Of a DNA stretch of 64,000 nt, positions 38,004 through 47,275 are shown in pieces. Both the position numbers and the translations under genes were made by a program. The stretch's first letter is position 1. Each line of letters begins with the position of its first letter. The stretch is taken from assembly GCF_000585355.1 (NCBI RefSeq), contig NZ_KK073873.1, forward strand, positions 956,703-1,020,702, written 5' to 3'. Origin of the DNA: Xylanibacter oryzae DSM 17970. Lineage in GTDB: Bacteria; Bacteroidota; Bacteroidia; Bacteroidales; Bacteroidaceae. The notes under the pieces were generated by a model. It was not told the origin of the DNA. It saw only the letters and a list, made by a program, of their open reading frames with translations, and did no database searches.

Positions 38004-39017
38004 TTACTTTTTATTGATAGCCATATCTACAGTTACTGCAACAGCAACAGTAGCACCAACCATAGGATTATTACCCATTCCCAGGAATCCCATCATTTCT
38101 ACGTGCGCAGGAACAGATGAAGAACCTGCAAACTGAGCATCAGAGTGCATACGTCCAAGGGTATCAGTCATACCGTATGAAGCAGGACCAGCTGCCATAT
38201 TATCAGGATGAAGAGTACGGCCTGTTCCACCACCTGAAGCAACTGAGAAGTAAGGCTTTCCAGCGAGTACACGTTCTTTCTTATATGTACCAGCTACAGG
38301 ATGCTGGAAACGTGTAGGATTAGTAGAGTTACCAGTGATTGAAACATCAACACCTTCCTTCCATAGGATAGCAACACCTTCGCGTACATCATCAGCACCG
38401 TAGCATTTTACTTTGGCGCGAGGACCGTCTGAGTAAGAAATTTCCTTAACAACATTCAATTCTGATGTATAGTAGTCAAACTTAGTCTGAACATATGTAA
38501 AACCATTGATACGGCTGATAATCTGAGCAGCATCTTTACCAAGACCATTCAGGATAGTGCGCAATGGATTCTTACGAACTTTGTTTGCCATCTCTGCAAT
38601 TTTGATAGCACCTTCTGCTGCTGCAAAACTCTCGTGTCCAGCTAGAAAAGCGAAACACTGTGTTTCTTCGCGGAGCAAACGTGCAGCAAGATTACCGTGA
38701 CCGATACCAACCTTACGGTCGTCAGCTACTGAACCAGGAATACAGAAACTCTGTAGGCCAAGACCAATAGCCTCTGCAGCATCAGCAGCAGTCTTAACAC
38801 CTTTCTTTATAGCAATAGCTGCACCTACAACGTAAGCCCATTTTGCATTCTCAAAGCAAATACCCTGAGTTTCCTCGCAAATTTGATAAGGATCAACTCC
38901 AGCGTTTTCGCAAATTTGATTAGCCTCTTCGATATCTTTGATACCGTTAGCGTTCAAGGCAGCTAGAACTTGTTCGATTCTACGCTCCTGACTTTCGAAA
39001 TTAACTTTTCTAATCAT
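38004..39017 (-). CDS. GGGtGRT protein
   Basis: A 337-residue protein recognisable by ASGGGTGRTLHPDNM near residue 270, which names the family. Cysteines are concentrated near the N-terminus (ICENAGVDPYQICEE, GICFENA), and there is a long conserved middle region. Biochemical function is unknown. It is always seen, to my knowledge, next to a NifU-like scaffold gene in anaerobes, as here (12 bp gap), suggesting an iron-sulfur-related role. Strong terminator follows. Confidence 0.9.
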   Translation of the reverse strand: MIRKVNFESQERRIEQVLAALNANGIKDIEEANQICENAGVDPYQICEETQGICFENAKWAYVVGAAIAIKKGVKTAADAAEAIGLGLQSFCIPGSVADDRKVGIGHGNLAARLLREETQCFAFLAGHESFAAAEGAIKIAEMANKVRKNPLRTILNGLGKDAAQIISRINGFTYVQTKFDYYTSELNVVKEISYSDGPRAKVKCYGADDVREGVAILWKEGVDVSITGNSTNPTRFQHPVAGTYKKERVLAGKPYFSVASGGGTGRTLHPDNMAAGPASYGMTDTLGRMHSDAQFAGSSSVPAHVEMMGFLGMGNNPMVGATVAVAVTVDMAINKK

Positions 39018-39029
39018 ATCTGTATCTCC

Positions 39030-39731
39030 TTATTCTTTACGTGGGTCAATACTCTTAACAATTCCCTGCTCTGCAGTTGTACGTCCATAAGAACCTGTGA
39101 ATTTTTTCACTGCCTCGTTTGCGTCCATACCCTTTTTAATTGCTTCCATCATCTTGCCTAGGTTCACATATTCGTAACCGCAAACAAGATTTTCTTTGTC
39201 TAGAAACATTTTTGTGATGTAACCTTCTGTCAACTCAAGGTAACGTGTACCTTTAGCTACTGTTCCATACAAAGTACCTGTCTGGCTACGCAGACCTTTA
39301 CCAAGATCTTCAAGTCCAGCACCTATAACTAGTCCGCCTTCGGAGAAAGCACTCTGAGAACGACCATAAACAATCTGCAGGAATAGTTCGCGCATAGCTG
39401 TATTGATGGCATCACATACAAGGTCTGTATTAAGAGCTTCAAGGATAGTTTTACCTGGTAGAATTTCAGAAGCCATTGCTGCTGAGTGTGTCATACCAGT
39501 ACAACCGATAGTTTCAACTAGGCATTCCTGAATAATACCTTCCTTAATGTTCAGTGATAATTTACAAGCACCTTGTTGTGGTGCACACCAACCCACACCG
39601 TGGGTATAACCAGAGATGTCTTTAATCTCTTTGGACTGAATCCATTTTCCTTCCTCAGGAATTGGAGCTGGTCCGTGGTTAGGACCTTTAGCGACAACAC
39701 ACATGTTGTCCACTTCTTTAGAATAAATCAT
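39030..39731 (-). CDS. Iron-sulfur cluster assembly scaffold-like (NifU-N family) protein
   Basis: A 233-residue protein with a NifU/IscU-like core: HGVGWCAPQQGACK, VETIGCTGMTHSAA and NTDLVCDAIN supply cysteine ligands. It is longer than housekeeping IscU (about 125) because of a C-terminal extension of about 80 residues containing LVCGYEYVNLGKMMEA. It lies directly upstream of the GGGtGRT gene, so both are expressed together. It could hand a cluster to its partner; unproven. An internal ATG at codon 10 is an alternative start. Confidence 0.85.
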   Translation of the reverse strand: MIYSKEVDNMCVVAKGPNHGPAPIPEEGKWIQSKEIKDISGYTHGVGWCAPQQGACKLSLNIKEGIIQECLVETIGCTGMTHSAAMASEILPGKTILEALNTDLVCDAINTAMRELFLQIVYGRSQSAFSEGGLVIGAGLEDLGKGLRSQTGTLYGTVAKGTRYLELTEGYITKMFLDKENLVCGYEYVNLGKMMEAIKKGMDANEAVKKFTGSYGRTTAEQGIVKSIDPRKE

Positions 39732-39819
39732 ATTCTTTCAGTTTATTAAATGAATATTTGATATTGATATCTATATTCGAATACATAATTATATAAATAA
39801 TCTTCTTTGTTTTCAGTCG

Positions 39820-39827
39820 CAAAGTTA
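39820..39827 (-). promoter_or_regulatory. -7 element of the NifU-like/GGGtGRT operon
   Basis: TAACTTTG on the minus strand, 88 bp upstream of the start codon. Confidence 0.55.
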
Positions 39828-40360
39828 CAATAATTATCGAAGAATACCAAGAAATGATGATTGTTTTTTATCTCTTTAACCACAATATTATAATTGTGAA
39901 AAGTAAATGTTATTATGTTTAGTTATGATGTATACCTTGTACATCAAATACATATCATGATATTTTTTTATCTGTATAAGACGCTAAATATATTTTTCCA
40001 CTTTACTATAATATTGGCTATAGAATGTTGTATGAGAATACAATATTAATTCTGATAACAGAGATTATATCCTATGACTTTTATTAGCTATGCTTCAAAT
40101 ATTTAATTCTGCCAGAGATTACTTTGACTTGATAAGTATTATAAAAGTTGTATATTACATCACACGCTACGATAAACACAAAATTATTTTGCTACTCTGG
40201 ATAGACTAATTTGTACATATTACTGTTTGAAAATTTATAACACTATTGCATTTAGTTATATTGAACTGTGGCAAATGTTAAAGAGGTAATTTTTGTATGG
40301 TTTATCTTTCTGTCTTTTTATTTTTTTTATCATGAATGAGCTTTTTCCAAAGATATTGTG
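39828..40360. other. AT-rich intergenic region without a recognised gene
   Basis: About 530 bp between the divergent NifU-like and DUF4375 genes. Small dyads were seen (TTGTAT-GAGA-ATACAA near 40029 and GATGTA/TACATC near 39927), but no ORF or RNA could be supported. Confidence 0.5.
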
Positions 40361-40368
40361 TAACTTTG
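40361..40368 (+). promoter_or_regulatory. -7 element of the DUF4375-smpB-metH unit
   Basis: TAACTTTG, 27 bp upstream of the ATG at 40396. An upstream start at 40336 precedes it and is excluded. Confidence 0.6.
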
Positions 40369-40395
40369 CAGCAATGTGATACAGAAAGCATTTAT

Positions 40396-40911
40396 ATGAA
40401 AAAAATTATTATAAAAGAGAAAGACCTTATGGCTGCTGCCAAAGAAGGTATGGATGCATTTATAGGCATATTTGCTGATACCATTAATAAAGCTATTGGA
40501 GGTCAATTGACAGCTAACAACATGAGTGAGCTGAATTCTGATCAAATTACCCTTCTTGCATATATAGATCTACGCAATGAAGTTATGGATGGAGGATTTG
40601 TACAGCTTATACATAATGGTTATGGAGCTTTTATCTTTATTAATCCTTTTGCAAAGATGCTTAAAACGTGGGGGCTTAGAGAATTGTCTAAACTTGTTTT
40701 TGATGCAAGTCATCTTTATAAGAAGTATCATGAAAATATTGAAAAAGATTGTACAGATGAAGAATTTATGGCATTGTTTGAACAATTCCCTGAATTTGAC
40801 GATGTTGATGATGAATTTGTCGAAAATGAAGAGCTGTGGACAGAAAATATAGCTAGATATATTGATGAAAATGTTGATAAGTTTGCTGAGATAGAAAAAG
40901 AAAATGAATAA
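40396..40911 (+). CDS. DMP19/DUF4375 family acidic protein
   Basis: A 171-residue cytoplasmic protein. The core [20 protein letters not shown] and [14 protein letters not shown] match DUF4375, whose Neisseria member DMP19 is a DNA-mimic that titrates a regulator. The C-terminal 45 residues are strikingly acidic ([13 protein letters not shown]). It overlaps smpB by 8 bp, so the two are coupled. Whether it mimics DNA here is unknown. Confidence 0.82.
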   Translation: MKKIIIKEKDLMAAAKEGMDAFIGIFADTINKAIGGQLTANNMSELNSDQITLLAYIDLRNEVMDGGFVQLIHNGYGAFIFINPFAKMLKTWGLRELSKLVFDASHLYKKYHENIEKDCTDEEFMALFEQFPEFDDVDDEFVENEELWTENIARYIDENVDKFAEIEKENE

Positions 40912-41380
40912 GAATGAACAATTAAATAAAAAAAGTCCTGTAAATATAAAAAACAAGAAAGCTTCTTTTGAATATTTTTTTGTTGATACATTTACTGCGG
41001 GTATAGTACTTACGGGTACGGAGATTAAATCAATCCGTATGGGTAAGGCTTCTTTGGTAGATACTTTTTGCTATATTAATAATGGAGAATTATGGGTCAA
41101 GGGTATGAATATCAGCCCATATTTTTATGGTTCTTACAACAATCATGAAAGTAAAAGAGATAGGAAATTATTAATGACAAAGAAAGAACTTCTAAAACTA
41201 GAAGCTGCTACAAAGCAGACCGGATTTACAATAGTGCCTACATTGGTTTTTATAAACGAAAAAGGTCTTGCAAAGATAAATATAGCTTTGGCTAAAGGAA
41301 AGAAAGAATTTGACAAGAGACAGACGCTTAAAGAAAAAGAAGATAGGCGGGAAATAGATAGAGCTATTAAGAGATTCTAA
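40904..41380 (+). CDS. smpB: SsrA-binding protein
   Basis: A 158-residue RNA-binding protein that delivers tmRNA to stalled ribosomes. Conserved [20 protein letters not shown] at the start of the barrel, [22 protein letters not shown] and the basic C-terminal tail ([16 protein letters not shown]) are all present. Length is normal. It starts within the DUF4375 gene, and metH follows 20 bp later. Confidence 0.96.
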   Translation: MNKNEQLNKKSPVNIKNKKASFEYFFVDTFTAGIVLTGTEIKSIRMGKASLVDTFCYINNGELWVKGMNISPYFYGSYNNHESKRDRKLLMTKKELLKLEAATKQTGFTIVPTLVFINEKGLAKINIALAKGKKEFDKRQTLKEKEDRREIDRAIKRF

Positions 41381-41400
41381 AAATATAAATTGGTATTAGT

Positions 41401-44154
41401 ATGACACTTAAGGATGTAGCTAAAAAACGTATTCTGGTTTTAGATGGTGCGATGGGTACTATGATACAATCATACAATCTCACGGAAGAAGATTTCAGAG
41501 GAGTCTATTTTAATGATAAAGTAGGACAAATGAAGGGAAATAATGATATGCTTAATATCACACGTCCGGACGTTATTGCTGATATCCATCGTAAATATCT
41601 TGCAGTTGGAGCTGATATAATCACAACAAATACTTTTAGCAGTCAATGCGTTTCTGAAGCTGATTATCATCTTGAAGATTACTGTCGTGAGATGGCTTTA
41701 GAAGGCGCCCGTATAGCGCGAAGAGTGGCTGATGAGTTTCCTAGTGTAGATAAACCGAGGTTCGTAGCTGGTTCTGTTGGACCCACTAATAAGACATGCT
41801 CAATGAGCCCTGATGTAAGTAATCCTGCTGCGCGTGAAATAACATATGATTTATTATTTAAGGCTTATTACGAGCAAATAGATGCACTCATTGAAGGTGG
41901 TGTAGACATAATTCTTATTGAAACAATTTTTGATACGCTTAATGCCAAAGTAGCATTAGACGCAACAGAAAGAGTTATGTGCAACAGAAATATTTCGTTA
42001 CCAGTGATGTTATCAGTTACTGTCAGTGATTTAGCCGGTAGAACTTTAAGCGGACAGACATTAGAGGCATTTTTGGCAAGTGTTAGCAGCTATAATATAT
42101 TTTCAGTTGGTCTTAATTGCTCATTTGGTGCAAGACAAATGAAAGTATTTCTTGAGCAACTAGCAAAAAAAGCTCCATATTTTATATCAGCATATCCAAA
42201 TGCTGGTTTGCCTAACAGCATGGGATTATACGATGAGACGCCTAAATCGATGGCTACTCAAATAGCAGAGTTTATAGACGAAGGTCTTGTCAATATTATT
42301 GGAGGATGTTGTGGAACAACTGAAGAATATATAGCAGAGTATATCCCTTTAGTTGAAGGCAAAAAACCGCATGAACCAAATAAAAAAGCCGAAACGATGT
42401 GGCTTAGTGGACTAGAACTTCTTGATGTGACACCTGAAGTCCATTTTGTAAATGTAGGTGAACGCTGTAATGTAGCTGGTTCTCGAAAATTTTTACGACT
42501 TATAAAAGAAAAAAAATATGAAGAAGCTGTCTCAATAGCACGAAAGCAAGTCGCTGATGGAGCACTGGTCATAGATATAAATATGGATGATGCATTACTA
42601 GATGCAAAGGCTGAGATGGTTAACTTCTTGAATATGATAGCAGCTGAACCGGATATAGCTAAGGTTCCTATAATGATAGATTCTTCAAAATGGGATGTAA
42701 TTGTTGCAGGACTTAAATGTTGTCAAGGCAAATGTATAGTAAATAGTATATCGTTAAAAGAGGGGAAGAATGCGTTTGTTAGTCATGCTAAAGATGCAAA
42801 AAGGCATGGGGCGGCTGTAGTAGTTATGTGTTTCGATGAGGAAGGGCAGGCTACAACTTACAAACGCCGTATTGATATAGCCAAACGGGCTTATGATATA
42901 TTAGTTTCTGAAGTTAGATTTGATCCTATTGATATAATATTTGATCCTAATATCCTAGCCATTGCTACAGGAATGGAAGAACATAATAATTATGCTTTAG
43001 ATTTTATTCGTTCAGTTGGTTGGATAAAGAAAAATCTTAAAGGTGCACATGTTAGTGGTGGTGTAAGTAATCTATCGTTCTCGTTTAGAGGGAACGATTA
43101 TATACGTGAAGCTATGCATGCTGTTTTTCTATATTATGCTATTCAACAAGGAATGGACTTTGGTATTGTAAACCCAGCTACTAAGGTGATATACAGTGAT
43201 ATACCTCAAAAACAACTTGAAGTAATTGAGGATGTCATTTTAAATAGGAAAGATGGTGCTCAGGACCGTCTTATTAGCTTAGCGGATAAAATAAAAGAAG
43301 AACAAAATTTAGAAAATAATGGTATAGATGCAACAACTGTAAGTTCTGTCAAAATTGATTCATGGCGAAATGGTTCATTATCAGAACGTTTGGAGTATTC
43401 ACTTATGAAAGGTATAGGAGAATATATTGATGTTGACATCGATGAAGCGCTAAAGACTTATAATCATGCAGTTCAGATAATAGAAGGGCCATTAATGAGC
43501 GGAATGAATAAAGTAGGTGAACTTTTTGGATCTGGAAAAATGTTCTTACCACAAGTAGTTAAAACCGCTCGTACTATGAAACAAGCAGTAGCAATATTAC
43601 AGCCATATATTGAAGCCGAAAAAAAAGATGGTGCGACTAAATCAGGTAAAGTCTTATTGGCTACTGTAAAAGGAGATGTACATGATATTGGTAAAAATAT
43701 AGTTGGAGTAGTGATGGCATGCAATAATTATGAGATAATAGACATGGGAGTTATGGTTCCAGCTGAGCAAATCGTTAGGAAAGCAATTGAAGAACATGTA
43801 GACATAATTGGATTAAGTGGCCTTATAACACCTAGCCTTGAAGAGATGGTACATGTCGCCCAAGAAATGCGTAAAGCTAATCTTAACATTCCTATAATGA
43901 TAGGTGGTGCAACTACTAGTGAATTGCATGTAGCACTAAAGATAGCACCAGTATATAACGGCCCTGTCGTATGGATGAGAGATGCAAGTCAGAATGCATT
44001 AGTTGCTCCAAAACTTATAAATGATAATGAAAGAACAAGGATTAAAGAAAACCTTGATAAAAAATATGAAAATCTTCGTGAAGAATATAGAGAAGAGCAA
44101 CAGAAAATAATATCTATTGAAGAATCTAGAAAAAACAAATTGAATTTATTTTAA
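41401..44154 (+). CDS. metH: Cobalamin-dependent methionine synthase, lacking the activation domain
   Basis: A 917-residue enzyme transferring methyl from methyltetrahydrofolate to homocysteine. Domains: homocysteine-binding barrel (about 1-320; zinc cysteines in LNCSFGA and GGCCGTT), pterin-binding domain (about 350-600; [13 protein letters not shown]), B12 cap (about 640-740) and B12-binding domain with cobalt ligand motif DVHDIG (near 760). Escherichia MetH is about 1,227 residues; the C-terminal AdoMet reactivation domain is absent, so a separate activator would be needed. No room for a B12 riboswitch in the 20-bp gap upstream. Confidence 0.95.
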   Translation: MTLKDVAKKRILVLDGAMGTMIQSYNLTEEDFRGVYFNDKVGQMKGNNDMLNITRPDVIADIHRKYLAVGADIITTNTFSSQCVSEADYHLEDYCREMALEGARIARRVADEFPSVDKPRFVAGSVGPTNKTCSMSPDVSNPAAREITYDLLFKAYYEQIDALIEGGVDIILIETIFDTLNAKVALDATERVMCNRNISLPVMLSVTVSDLAGRTLSGQTLEAFLASVSSYNIFSVGLNCSFGARQMKVFLEQLAKKAPYFISAYPNAGLPNSMGLYDETPKSMATQIAEFIDEGLVNIIGGCCGTTEEYIAEYIPLVEGKKPHEPNKKAETMWLSGLELLDVTPEVHFVNVGERCNVAGSRKFLRLIKEKKYEEAVSIARKQVADGALVIDINMDDALLDAKAEMVNFLNMIAAEPDIAKVPIMIDSSKWDVIVAGLKCCQGKCIVNSISLKEGKNAFVSHAKDAKRHGAAVVVMCFDEEGQATTYKRRIDIAKRAYDILVSEVRFDPIDIIFDPNILAIATGMEEHNNYALDFIRSVGWIKKNLKGAHVSGGVSNLSFSFRGNDYIREAMHAVFLYYAIQQGMDFGIVNPATKVIYSDIPQKQLEVIEDVILNRKDGAQDRLISLADKIKEEQNLENNGIDATTVSSVKIDSWRNGSLSERLEYSLMKGIGEYIDVDIDEALKTYNHAVQIIEGPLMSGMNKVGELFGSGKMFLPQVVKTARTMKQAVAILQPYIEAEKKDGATKSGKVLLATVKGDVHDIGKNIVGVVMACNNYEIIDMGVMVPAEQIVRKAIEEHVDIIGLSGLITPSLEEMVHVAQEMRKANLNIPIMIGGATTSELHVALKIAPVYNGPVVWMRDASQNALVAPKLINDNERTRIKENLDKKYENLREEYREEQQKIISIEESRKNKLNLF

Positions 44155-44156
44155 TT

Positions 44157-44792
44157 ATGATTATTGGTAGTAAAATTAAAAATATAGTTTTTGATCTTGG
44201 TGGTGTTATTATGACTATAGATCAGCAACAGGCTATTAAAAGATTTGCCGAAATAGGACTAACTGAAGTTGAAAAGCATCTTGATCCATATACGCAAAAA
44301 GGCATTTTTGGAGATTTGGAAGAAGGAAAAATTAGTGCAGATGAATTCCGTATAGAACTAGGTAATATTATTGGTAAAGAACTTACATTTAAGGAGTGTG
44401 AACATGCATGGTGCGGATATTGTAAAGAGCTTCCGCAGAGGAACTTAGATGTTTTAGTTAAATTAAAAGAAAAGGGATATAATTTAATATTGCTTTCTAA
44501 TACAAATCCTTTTATTATGCATTGGGGATTAAGTGAAAACTTTGATGGAGTAGGGCATTCTTTAAATTATTATTTTGATGCTTTATATCTTAGTTATAAA
44601 AATAAAATGATGAAACCAGACGAGAAATTTTTCTATAAGATGCTCATTACAGAAAAAATTCAACCTCATGAGACACTATTTGTTGACGATGGACCACGCA
44701 ATGTTGCAGTTGCAAGTAAATTCGGAATAAATACCTTCTGTCCTAAGAATGGTATTGATTGGACAGAAGATATATATAATTATTTAACTTAA
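44157..44792 (+). CDS. HAD-superfamily phosphatase (YihX-like)
   Basis: A 211-residue HAD subfamily IA phosphatase. Motif I is VFDLGGVIMTID (nucleophile Asp; the usual second Asp is Gly, as in YihX), motif II LLSNTN, motif III Lys in KMMKPDEKFF and motif IV FVDDGPRNV. Sugar phosphates such as glucose-1-phosphate are plausible substrates. It starts 2 bp after metH; its end overlaps the convergent kdsB by 9 bp. Confidence 0.88.
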   Translation: MIIGSKIKNIVFDLGGVIMTIDQQQAIKRFAEIGLTEVEKHLDPYTQKGIFGDLEEGKISADEFRIELGNIIGKELTFKECEHAWCGYCKELPQRNLDVLVKLKEKGYNLILLSNTNPFIMHWGLSENFDGVGHSLNYYFDALYLSYKNKMMKPDEKFFYKMLITEKIQPHETLFVDDGPRNVAVASKFGINTFCPKNGIDWTEDIYNYLT

Positions 44793-45527
44793 GAAGGCTT
44801 CTGCCTTTTTGAGATCTTCAGGGGTATCTATCCCTATTGTTTCTATCTCAGTAAGGCCTACTTTGATTCGGTATCCATTTTGCAACCATCGTAATTGCTC
44901 CAAATTTTCAGCCTTTTCAAGGCTAGATTGCGGAAGGCTAGTTATTTCAGAAAGAACATGCCGCCTATAAGCATATAAACCTATATGCTTAACAAATGGA
45001 TACGATTCTAACCATTGAGTCTTTTCTTTTCCACGTATAAACGGTATTATACTTCTACTAAAGTACATTGCGTAATTTCTGTTGTCTATTACTATCTTTG
45101 GTGAATTGGGATTTTCAATAGCCTCCATGCCCATATCTTGTGTAAATGGTTTACCAAGAGTTGCTATTTGTGTTTCGCTATCATTAAAACATTCACAGAC
45201 AGTCTTTATTTGTGAAGACTGTATAAAAGGTTCGTCCCCTTGAATATTGATTACTACATCGAAATCTCCGCCTATATTTTTTACGGCTTCCTCAATGCGG
45301 TCGGTACCACTTTTATGATGTGCTGAGGTCATAACAACATTTCCTCCAAAAGATTTTACAGCATCATAAATTCTACGATCATCCGTGGCTACATAGACAT
45401 CATCCAATACGGATTTAACTTGTTCATAAACTCTCTGTATAACAGGCTTGCCTGCTAATAAGGCTAGTGGTTTTCCTGGAAAACGTGTAGAAGCATATCT
45501 AGCTGGTATAATTCCTATAAATTTCAT
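44784..45527 (-). CDS. kdsB: 3-deoxy-manno-octulosonate cytidylyltransferase
   Basis: A 247-residue enzyme activating KDO with CTP for lipopolysaccharide inner core. The start IIPARYASTRFPGKPL, VYVATDDRRIYDA, NIQGDEPFI and HIGLYAYRR motifs are intact. Monocistronic, with TAACTTTG on the minus strand at 45549-45556 as its -7 box. Confidence 0.96.
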   Translation of the reverse strand: MKFIGIIPARYASTRFPGKPLALLAGKPVIQRVYEQVKSVLDDVYVATDDRRIYDAVKSFGGNVVMTSAHHKSGTDRIEEAVKNIGGDFDVVINIQGDEPFIQSSQIKTVCECFNDSETQIATLGKPFTQDMGMEAIENPNSPKIVIDNRNYAMYFSRSIIPFIRGKEKTQWLESYPFVKHIGLYAYRRHVLSEITSLPQSSLEKAENLEQLRWLQNGYRIKVGLTEIETIGIDTPEDLKKAEAFLS

Positions 45528-45548
45528 TTCAATATTAATTTATCGACG

Positions 45549-45556
45549 CAAAGTTA
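45549..45556 (-). promoter_or_regulatory. -7 element of kdsB promoter
   Basis: TAACTTTG on the minus strand, 21 bp upstream of the kdsB start. Confidence 0.55.
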
Positions 45557-45595
45557 CATAAAAGATACAATTAATCAGTTAAAAAATCTAATTAA

Positions 45596-45627
45596 TTTTG
45601 TAGTCTTATAGTTTTTTGCTAATTTTG
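45596..45627 (+). promoter_or_regulatory. Promoter of MORN-repeat gene
   Basis: TTTTG (45596-45600) and TAATTTTG (45620-45627) are 19 bp apart. ATGs at 45616 and 45631 lie in or too close to it, so 45649 is preferred as the start. Confidence 0.75.
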
Positions 45628-45648
45628 AAAATGAAAAATAACAAGACA

Positions 45649-46770
45649 ATGAATTTAAATCATAAGATACTAGCTATTTTAATTGCACTTTTTCCTATTA
45701 CTGTGTTTGCACAGAAGATAACTCTGGGTTCTTGTACTACAAAAGATAGTGGAGAATACAAGGGAGAAATGTTAGGAGGCAAACCAAATGGTAAAGGTTC
45801 CACCATCTATAAAAACGGTGATACTTTCGAGGGCGAATATGTAAAAGGAAGGCGTCAAGGTTATGGTATATATTCTTTTTCTGATGGTGAAAAGTATGAG
45901 GGACAGTGGTTCCAGGATCAACAGCACGGAAGAGGTACATATTATTTCATGAACAATAATAAATATGTAGGACTATGGTTTCGTGATTATCAGCAAGGCC
46001 ATGGAATTATGTTTTATTATAATGGAGATAAGTACGAGGGCAGTTGGTTCCAAGATCATCGTAACGGCAAAGGACGTTATACATTTGCTAGTGGTGCATA
46101 CTATGAAGGCGATTGGAAAGATGATAAGAAAAGTGGTAGGGGATTTTATGATTGGGGTGATGGTTCAACATATGATGGAATGTGGTCTAATAACCAACGT
46201 TCTGGTAGAGGGACATTTCATTATGCAGATGGAGATGTCTATATAGGTTTATGGAGCAACGATATACAGAATGGTAAAGGAATTTATAAATTCCAAAATG
46301 GAGATGTCTATGAAGGAGACTATGTGCAGGGAGAAAGAACTGGTGAAGGGATCTTTAGATATGGGAATGGAGATCGTTATACAGGACATTTCTTGGAAGG
46401 AAACAAAGACGGAGAAGGAACATTGGTCTGGAAAAACGGGAACACCTATACTGGCGAATGGAAAGGGGATAAACCTAATGGTCATGGTAAATTGACCATG
46501 AAAAACGGAGATGTCTTTGAAGGTGATTTCTTAAATGGTAAAATTGACGGTGAAGGTATAGCTCATTATGTAGATGGCTGCAAATTTAAAGGCACGTTCA
46601 AGAACGGCAAGAAAAATGGAAACGCTATCGAAGAAGATAAAGATGGAACTCGTTTTGAGGGGTCATATACGAATGATATACGTGATGGTAAGTTCATTGA
46701 AAAAGATAGAAATGGAAATATTACGGCTAAAGGAACTTATATTAATGGAAGAAAAAAAATAGATCAATAA
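45649..46770 (+). CDS. Secreted MORN-repeat protein
   Basis: A 373-residue exported protein with a signal peptide (ILAILIALFPITVFAQ) followed by about 14 MORN repeats of 22-24 residues, with the pattern GDxYEGxWxxxxxxGxGxY, e.g. DGEKYEGQWFQDQQHGRGTY. Such repeats form elongated beta-sheets for protein or lipid contact. No catalytic domain. The repetitive coding sequence also causes many short alternative ORFs, which are shadows. Confidence 0.9.
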   Translation: MNLNHKILAILIALFPITVFAQKITLGSCTTKDSGEYKGEMLGGKPNGKGSTIYKNGDTFEGEYVKGRRQGYGIYSFSDGEKYEGQWFQDQQHGRGTYYFMNNNKYVGLWFRDYQQGHGIMFYYNGDKYEGSWFQDHRNGKGRYTFASGAYYEGDWKDDKKSGRGFYDWGDGSTYDGMWSNNQRSGRGTFHYADGDVYIGLWSNDIQNGKGIYKFQNGDVYEGDYVQGERTGEGIFRYGNGDRYTGHFLEGNKDGEGTLVWKNGNTYTGEWKGDKPNGHGKLTMKNGDVFEGDFLNGKIDGEGIAHYVDGCKFKGTFKNGKKNGNAIEEDKDGTRFEGSYTNDIRDGKFIEKDRNGNITAKGTYINGRKKIDQ

Positions 46771-46807
46771 AAAATTATATTAAAAACCGCATTTAAAACA
46801 AATTATT

Positions 46808-47254
46808 ATGGTAATCGACACATTAGAAAATTTAAGTAAATATGTTTCACTCAATCCAATGTTCGAGAAAGTTGTAGATTTCATAAAGAACAACGAACTA
46901 GCGAATATGGAAAATGGTAAATATTCTATAGACGGGGATAAGTTATTTGTCAATATTACAACAGCCAAAGGTAAAGATCCATATGAGGCTGTTTTGGAAA
47001 CACATATAAAAATGATAGATATCCAAATACCTCTAGATACGCCTGAGACATATGGATATACACCTTTAACTAATTTACCTGAATCAGAATATAACTCAGA
47101 CAAAGATATTGCAAAATACGAAGGACCTGCAGAAAGTTTTGTTACATGTAATCCAGGCATGTTCGCTATATTTTTTCCACAAGACGGTCATGCCCCATGT
47201 ATATCGACAGTACCTGAAATACATAAAGCTATATTCAAGGTATGTGTTAAATGA
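46808..47254 (+). CDS. YhcH/YjgK/YiaL family protein
   Basis: A 148-residue cupin-like protein of the YhcH/EbgC family (DUF386). Conserved pieces: ETHIKMIDIQIPL, FVTCNPGMFAIFFPQDGHAPC with metal-binding His/Glu residues, and the HKAIFKV end. Family members are linked to sialic acid or beta-galactoside use, as possible anomerases. Here it sits between a MORN gene and glgB, so the substrate is unclear. Confidence 0.9.
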   Translation: MVIDTLENLSKYVSLNPMFEKVVDFIKNNELANMENGKYSIDGDKLFVNITTAKGKDPYEAVLETHIKMIDIQIPLDTPETYGYTPLTNLPESEYNSDKDIAKYEGPAESFVTCNPGMFAIFFPQDGHAPCISTVPEIHKAIFKVCVK

Positions 47255-47275
47255 AAATATTTTAAACCATTTATT

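Noticed and set aside
39828..40360. Third copy of the nested-palindrome element
   Set aside because: No GCCAC/GTGGC arms and no 22-bp periodicity; only small unrelated dyads.
41381..41400. Possible cobalamin riboswitch for metH
   Set aside because: Only 20 bp separate smpB and metH, too short for a riboswitch.
46271..46495. Short plus-strand frames inside the MORN gene
   Set aside because: Out-of-frame repeats caused by the repetitive MORN coding sequence.
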